Shown piece by piece: positions 59,601 to 64,000 of a stretch of DNA of 64,000 nucleotides. A program made the translations under genes and the position numbers. Source of the DNA: Motacilla alba alba (taxonomy: Eukaryota; Chordata; Aves; Passeriformes; Motacillidae); NCBI RefSeq assembly GCF_015832195.1, contig NC_052030.1, positions 7,087,439 to 7,151,438 on the forward strand. Reading direction: 5' to 3'. The notes under the pieces were generated by a model that was not told the DNA's origin, ran no database searches, and saw only the letters and a list, made by a program, of their open reading frames with translations. The stretch's first letter is position 1. Each line of letters begins with the position of its first letter.

Positions 59601-61444
59601 AATCCTGAACCATCTTAGTTTTGAAAAAAGCCCCATAAAATTAATCCCTTTTCCTTTGTTCCCTCCACAGGAGGAGGCTTTTTAATAGCATTCAAAAAGG
59701 AAGGAAAGATTTTTGAATACTGAAACCTAACAGCTTTCCCAAACTAGTTCCTCACCATTGTGTTTTTCTCTGGCCAGCACTTTGAATCTGGATTTGCTGA
59801 ATTCTTCTGCTTTGCAATTTCCTCTGGGTGATCCCACCACCACCAGCATGTCTGGGGAACGTCGCTGGGCTCTGGCCCTCCATCAGCTGGAAATGCTGGA
59901 GGGAAGGGAGGCTGTGGAAGGGAATGAAGCATTTTTGAAAAGCTGGTCACTTCCTTCAGTGTCTTGACTGAAATAATTGCCTTTTCCTGAAATAATAATA
60001 TTAGCAGGAGTGGTTTTGATAAAACAGTGAGCAAATGCTGCAGAAGAGCTAACTATGACTTCGTATATGACGGCAGCTCCTCTGGAAAGCAGCTGCAGAA
60101 ACCTGCCCGCCCCGCTGAGCCGCAGTGGTTTTCTTCCAGGGTTCCTCCTGCTGCTGCTGTGTGACCGAGGCCGGGGTGGGTGTGAGCCGGGCCGCATCTC
60201 CTTTGGGTGTCAGACGCATCCTCTGCTCCTCAGGCTGCTCTGGGGGGATGAAGGGCTTCACCCCGCTGCGGGCAGCTGCACTTGGCTGCGTGAATTCCAA
60301 TCAGGAGCTGGAGGAGGAGGAGGACGAAGCTGGCTGGGTTTGGAGTCAAAAAAGAAGCCCTGTATTTTTCTCCTCTCAGCTATTTATCAAGGCTCAGTGC
60401 AGAGGGCCTGACACCCGGCCAGCAGAGCCCGGCTGCTGCGATGCGAGTGACACACGAGCCGGTAATGAGGGACCTTCTGCTGAACGGCCAATTGAGCAGC
60501 CGCTGCCTCCGACAGCTTCATCTCCGAGGGACGGCGGGTGGATCTCTATTTTGACACATCCTCGCTGAATGAGGAAGAGAACAAGCAGAAAATGGCTGAT
60601 GATAAATGCAGCAATTAGGGAAGCTTAATGGAGCAGAAGGTTTTTTGTGAGAAGACAAAGGAATTGCCGTGCCGACACCTGCAAGGAGGTCCCAGGCGCT
60701 GCGCAGGGAGCCTCCAGCTGTGCCGCAGCAGCAGGGGCTGGGATGAGGGGAGCCGACCTTTTTACTTCACACACACATCCCTCAAAGGCTTTGGAAAAAT
60801 ATTTTCCAAGTTAAACTTCAAAACATCATTTGATTTTTCTTTTTCTCCATTGTGTTCAGAAACGGGAGCCTGTAATTTGGGCTTGGTGTAGCCTTCCCCC
60901 ACTCCTTGCTTTTTATTCAGTTTCACATAATACAGTGCACGACTAGGAAAGGCATTTTCCTGACGAAGTATTGATCTTGGTGCTGTGGAAGAGCCGTGGC
61001 CTCAGCAGGAGGATGCCATCTTGCTGGACACAAGTGCTCAAGAAGCGGCTCCCCGGACAATGCCGCTTGCCCCCAGTGATGCCCAGCTTGAGGCTGAGCC
61101 CATGACCTGCCCTGCCCTTCCCAAAGCTCCGTGTTCCCTGGGCTACCAGCTCCCCAAGATTTGAGCAAAAAAGCTAAATTTCTTTGCCCAAGCCCCATTT
61201 CTCTTTATTTCCTTAGCTGTTGGCTTTCTCCCCAAAGCCAGCTGCCTGTGCAAAGGGGCACCAGGAAGCACTGGGGAGAGCTCTGCGAGGGGTGTTGGCA
61301 TGGGGACACCCTTGGTGACGGGTAATGCCAGTTTGGCCTCTCACAAGACCATAACCAAAATCCCCCAAAACTGCAACACAACTATTTTCTTAAGACTTGG
61401 GCAAAAAGGAATTTCCTGAGGGAGGTAAGGGAAAGTTTTGTTTT

Positions 61445-61445
<1 letters not shown>

Positions 61446-61490
<45 letters not shown>
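61446..61490. repeat. Poly-T tract of 45 nt (poly-A on the minus strand)
   Basis: Forty-five consecutive T, preceded by GTTTTGTTTTG. It could be the tail of a minus-strand retroposed sequence or a plain homopolymer. No recognisable retrocopy lies next to it, and no target-site duplication was found by eye. Confidence 0.95.
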
Positions 61491-61493
<3 letters not shown>

Positions 61494-61647
61494 TGGCACA
61501 AGCCAAGGAAAGCACACATCTTGTTTTCCCCTCTGTTGACGGTTTCTCGGCTCCAGCCTGAGCTGCACACCACTGATCTCTACCCCTGCTCTCATTCTGG
61601 CACTTGCTGGGCTGCCCGAAGCACAGCTGGTGTGTCTCGCTCTTCCC

Positions 61648-61717
61648 GGAGCTCTCAGGACACTGCGTTCCTGAAGAGTTGGGGAGCTCTCAGGACACTG
61701 CATTCCTGAAGAGTTGG
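61648..61717. repeat. 35-bp tandem duplication
   Basis: Two adjacent copies of GGAGCTCTCAGGACACTGC.. through TCCTGAAGAGTTGG, offset by 35 bp with one G/A difference in the overlap inspected. The low divergence suggests a recent event. Confidence 0.85.
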
Positions 61718-63772
61718 CTCCTTTGGCTTTCCCTCCTCTGGGCCCAGGTGGGCTGGCGTTGCAGACCTGCCCGTGGAAGCTCAGCCTGCTGCCGAGCCCT
61801 TGGGCTCCCTGCATCAACCCTCTGTTTGTCTAACTCCAGGCCACCAACAGCTAACTACACATTTATGGCATCTATATAGGCTGGAAAGGACAATTCCCAT
61901 ACGCTTATTTTAGGCAATAAAGCAGGCTTTTTGGGGAAGCACTAGATCTTTTTCATCAAGGAACAGTTAATATTTTTGACAAGTGATCTGAGGATGTGTC
62001 ACAGCTTTACAGATTGGCTTTTTCCCTCACCCCCTGGTATCCTGGTTGTCTATTTTACTGACTGGGCCAAGAGTGACCCCCATTAACTGAAGCTGGTGCA
62101 CACATCTTCCATGGAGCCCCAATGGCATTTTGGACAAAAGGTAATGTAAGTGCAACCACTGGTCTCCCTCCTTACGGCTTCCTGAGTATCTTTTTAAACA
62201 CAGGCTGCCTGAGGCAAGCAATGAACCTTCCAAATCCCATCTTTTTCCTCCCACCCACTGTCATTTGTTTGCTAAATTCCACCCTTTTTTGGTGACTGAG
62301 GGAAGTCTTTGGGGACACAGCCAAAAGTAGAATAAAAATGGTGAAAACGGCACAAAATGAAAGCTGAACAGTGGTAGAAATGCGTAAAACCCAGGAAGTC
62401 CTTCTGTACCAGTTCTTTTAGCAGAAGGCAGCTCAGCTGGGGTGGCTTAAAGGAATAAGGCTGAATTAATTAGTTTCTCTGTTTAGGTAATAATACCATT
62501 AATCATGATGAACCATTTTGCGAGAAGGCTGATACTCGACACTGTGCAATTCCACAGGAATCCCACTGTAGTGCAGCATTATTGATGGGTCATCCTCCGA
62601 AGGCGTGAGAGCAATGCCTCCTAATACAGTAAATGGCAAACCACTGATTTTCTTTTAATATTCAGACCACCACAACATCAGTCATGATGAATTCTTCTGG
62701 CACCAGGGTGGCTGCAATAAGCAATCCTTCAGGAGGAATGCCAGGGGAGCATAGCATTGATTTAATGCTCACTTTTTAAGTCATACACAGACCAAATGCT
62801 TCCAAAGGGTATGGCCCATTTCTGCATTTCTTTTTCTGAGGTTTGCAGTAACAATCTCCTTGCTCGCATGTACCTGCACTAGGAACATGCAGCTATGGGC
62901 TCTAGCAGAGGTTAGGAGGGCTCATTTATGCAGATCCATGACAGAAATGGTGTTAAACAAGATCCCAAGTCGGACACTGGCACCAGGAGAATTACAATCC
63001 CCCTGAGCCAACATTATGAATCTTAATGCCGAGTCCAACACGCTTTTCACATCCACCATGTGTTCCATGTTCCTCCAATTTCAGCTGGGAGAGCAGGTGC
63101 TGATTTTTAATGCCTATTTTGTTTTAAGCCTCCTTTCATCAGATTAAGGACCCTGCTATTTTATTTCATTTTATTTTTTCACGCTCAGTAATTCGGTCAC
63201 ACGCGGGCTTAGACCCAGGAGCTGTACCACGCTGCTGGAGCCCCGTGGCCCGGCGCTCCGTCAGCCGCGCCGCGCGGGGGCTCGGCTCCATCCCCTGCAG
63301 ACGGCTCAGCCCGGGGAGAGCCTGGGCAAGCAAACGGGAGTGCAGAGCAGCGCTGGAGGTGGTAACCTTCCCGTGGTGATGCCAGCAGCAGGGTCCCTCA
63401 CACGAGCTGCTGCACGCAGGCCGTGCTTCCTTTGCTGTCCTTCCTTCCCCTGGCAGGAGATGCTGGGTCAGAGCCCGAGGTGCCCCCGGGCTGTGCGGTG
63501 GAGATGCTGCAGGGCTGGGGGCACTGCTCTGCTCTCCTCTCCAAACCCCCAAATCCCGACCTCCAAAGCGTGTTCCTTCTGCTGGGAAGGATTCACAGGC
63601 AGAAGCAAATCCCTGTCCCAGCACCAGCCCCTTCCCAGCCGTCAATAAACCATTAGCCTCGAGTCAACAGCGCTGGCTACGACACACAAACACTCAACTG
63701 CCTTTTTCATCCAAAATCAATGTTGTATTTATCTTCATTGATCTACAAGGAAACTGAATGTTTAAAATTACA

Positions 63773-63805
63773 GGGGGTGCAGGGGGGAGGACGGGGAGGG
63801 GGGGG
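63773..63805 (+). other. G-quadruplex-prone G tract
   Basis: Four G runs of 4 to 8 (GGGGG, GGGGGG, GGGG, GGGGGGGG) separated by loops TGCA, AGGAC and A. This meets the usual G4 pattern with stacks of at least four tetrads. Confidence 0.75.
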
Positions 63806-64000
63806 AAACAAGAGTTACAGAGCCAAGAAAATAGTAGCGGATGGCTGAATTAACTAGAGAGAAAAAGCCCAGGATATATAAAACATGGACACTGAAAAAT
63901 AAAATAAGGGAAGGGGGGATGGTACAGCAAGTAAAACATGGCAAAATTTACATATGGATGAAAAGTAAAATTGGAAATAAAAAATAAATCATGCCAAAAA

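Larger units (their letters stand above)
53611..64000. other. Intergenic region, right end of window
   Basis: No coding exon recognised. It contains a CpG-rich patch at about 54.88-55.02 kb, moderately GC-rich sequence at 60.0-60.6 kb and 63.2-63.65 kb, and AT-rich blocks at 58.65-58.93 kb and 62.46-62.76 kb that read like conserved regulatory DNA. The last about 300 bp could be UTR of a gene beyond the window, but there is no direct support. Confidence 0.45.

Noticed and set aside
1..64000. CRISPR arrays, tRNA or rRNA genes, bacterial-type operons
   Set aside because: None seen. The only regularly spaced repeat is the minisatellite, whose 'spacers' are themselves repeats.

Overview
The window is vertebrate nuclear DNA, most likely from a bird and probably a songbird. 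The clues are intron-rich genes with GT-AG splice sites, CR1 LINE 3' tails of the avian type (a GGTCCC..TCCAAC block followed by ATTCTRTGAT words), a very GC-rich CpG-island promoter, and a low repeat load that includes two solo ERV LTRs. The species call is inference. There is no bacterial operon, CRISPR array, tRNA or rRNA gene that I can support.

Layout, left to right. (1) Positions 1-2353 hold the last two coding exons of a + strand gene I cannot identify (327 visible residues, Ser/Pro-rich), followed by a probable 3' UTR to about 4.25 kb. (2) Positions 4596-5412 hold a tandem minisatellite with units of about 41/45 bp. It starts GC-rich and turns into alternating (CA)/(TG)/(TA) DNA. (3) Positions 8.4-29.55 kb, minus strand, hold a complete CHFR gene (FHA-RING mitotic checkpoint E3 ligase). 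I reconstruct 17 coding exons that sum to 2,034 nt, which is 677 codons plus a stop. The frame is kept across every junction. Two of its introns appear to use GC-AG splice sites. A non-coding first exon probably lies in the CpG island at 29.58-30.25 kb. (4) From 30.3 kb to the end there is about 34 kb in which I recognise no protein-coding exon. It contains two same-orientation 427-bp solo LTRs with separate 6-bp target-site duplications, a diverged 103-115 bp duplicated segment, a GATA-motif cluster, a CTCF-like site, a 45-nt poly-T tract and a G-quadruplex-prone G tract. Some blocks look like conserved regulatory DNA, but that cannot be tested here.

The left-hand gene and CHFR are transcribed towards each other and converge over the minisatellite interval. 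CHFR acts in the antephase/mitotic-entry checkpoint. It reads phospho- and poly(ADP-ribose) signals through its FHA and PBZ modules and ubiquitinates substrates through its RING. I found no evidence of a wholly novel biological system. The best leads are the paired GC-AG introns in CHFR, CR1 tails inserted antisense next to two CHFR splice donors, the higher-order minisatellite, and the unidentified left-hand gene.
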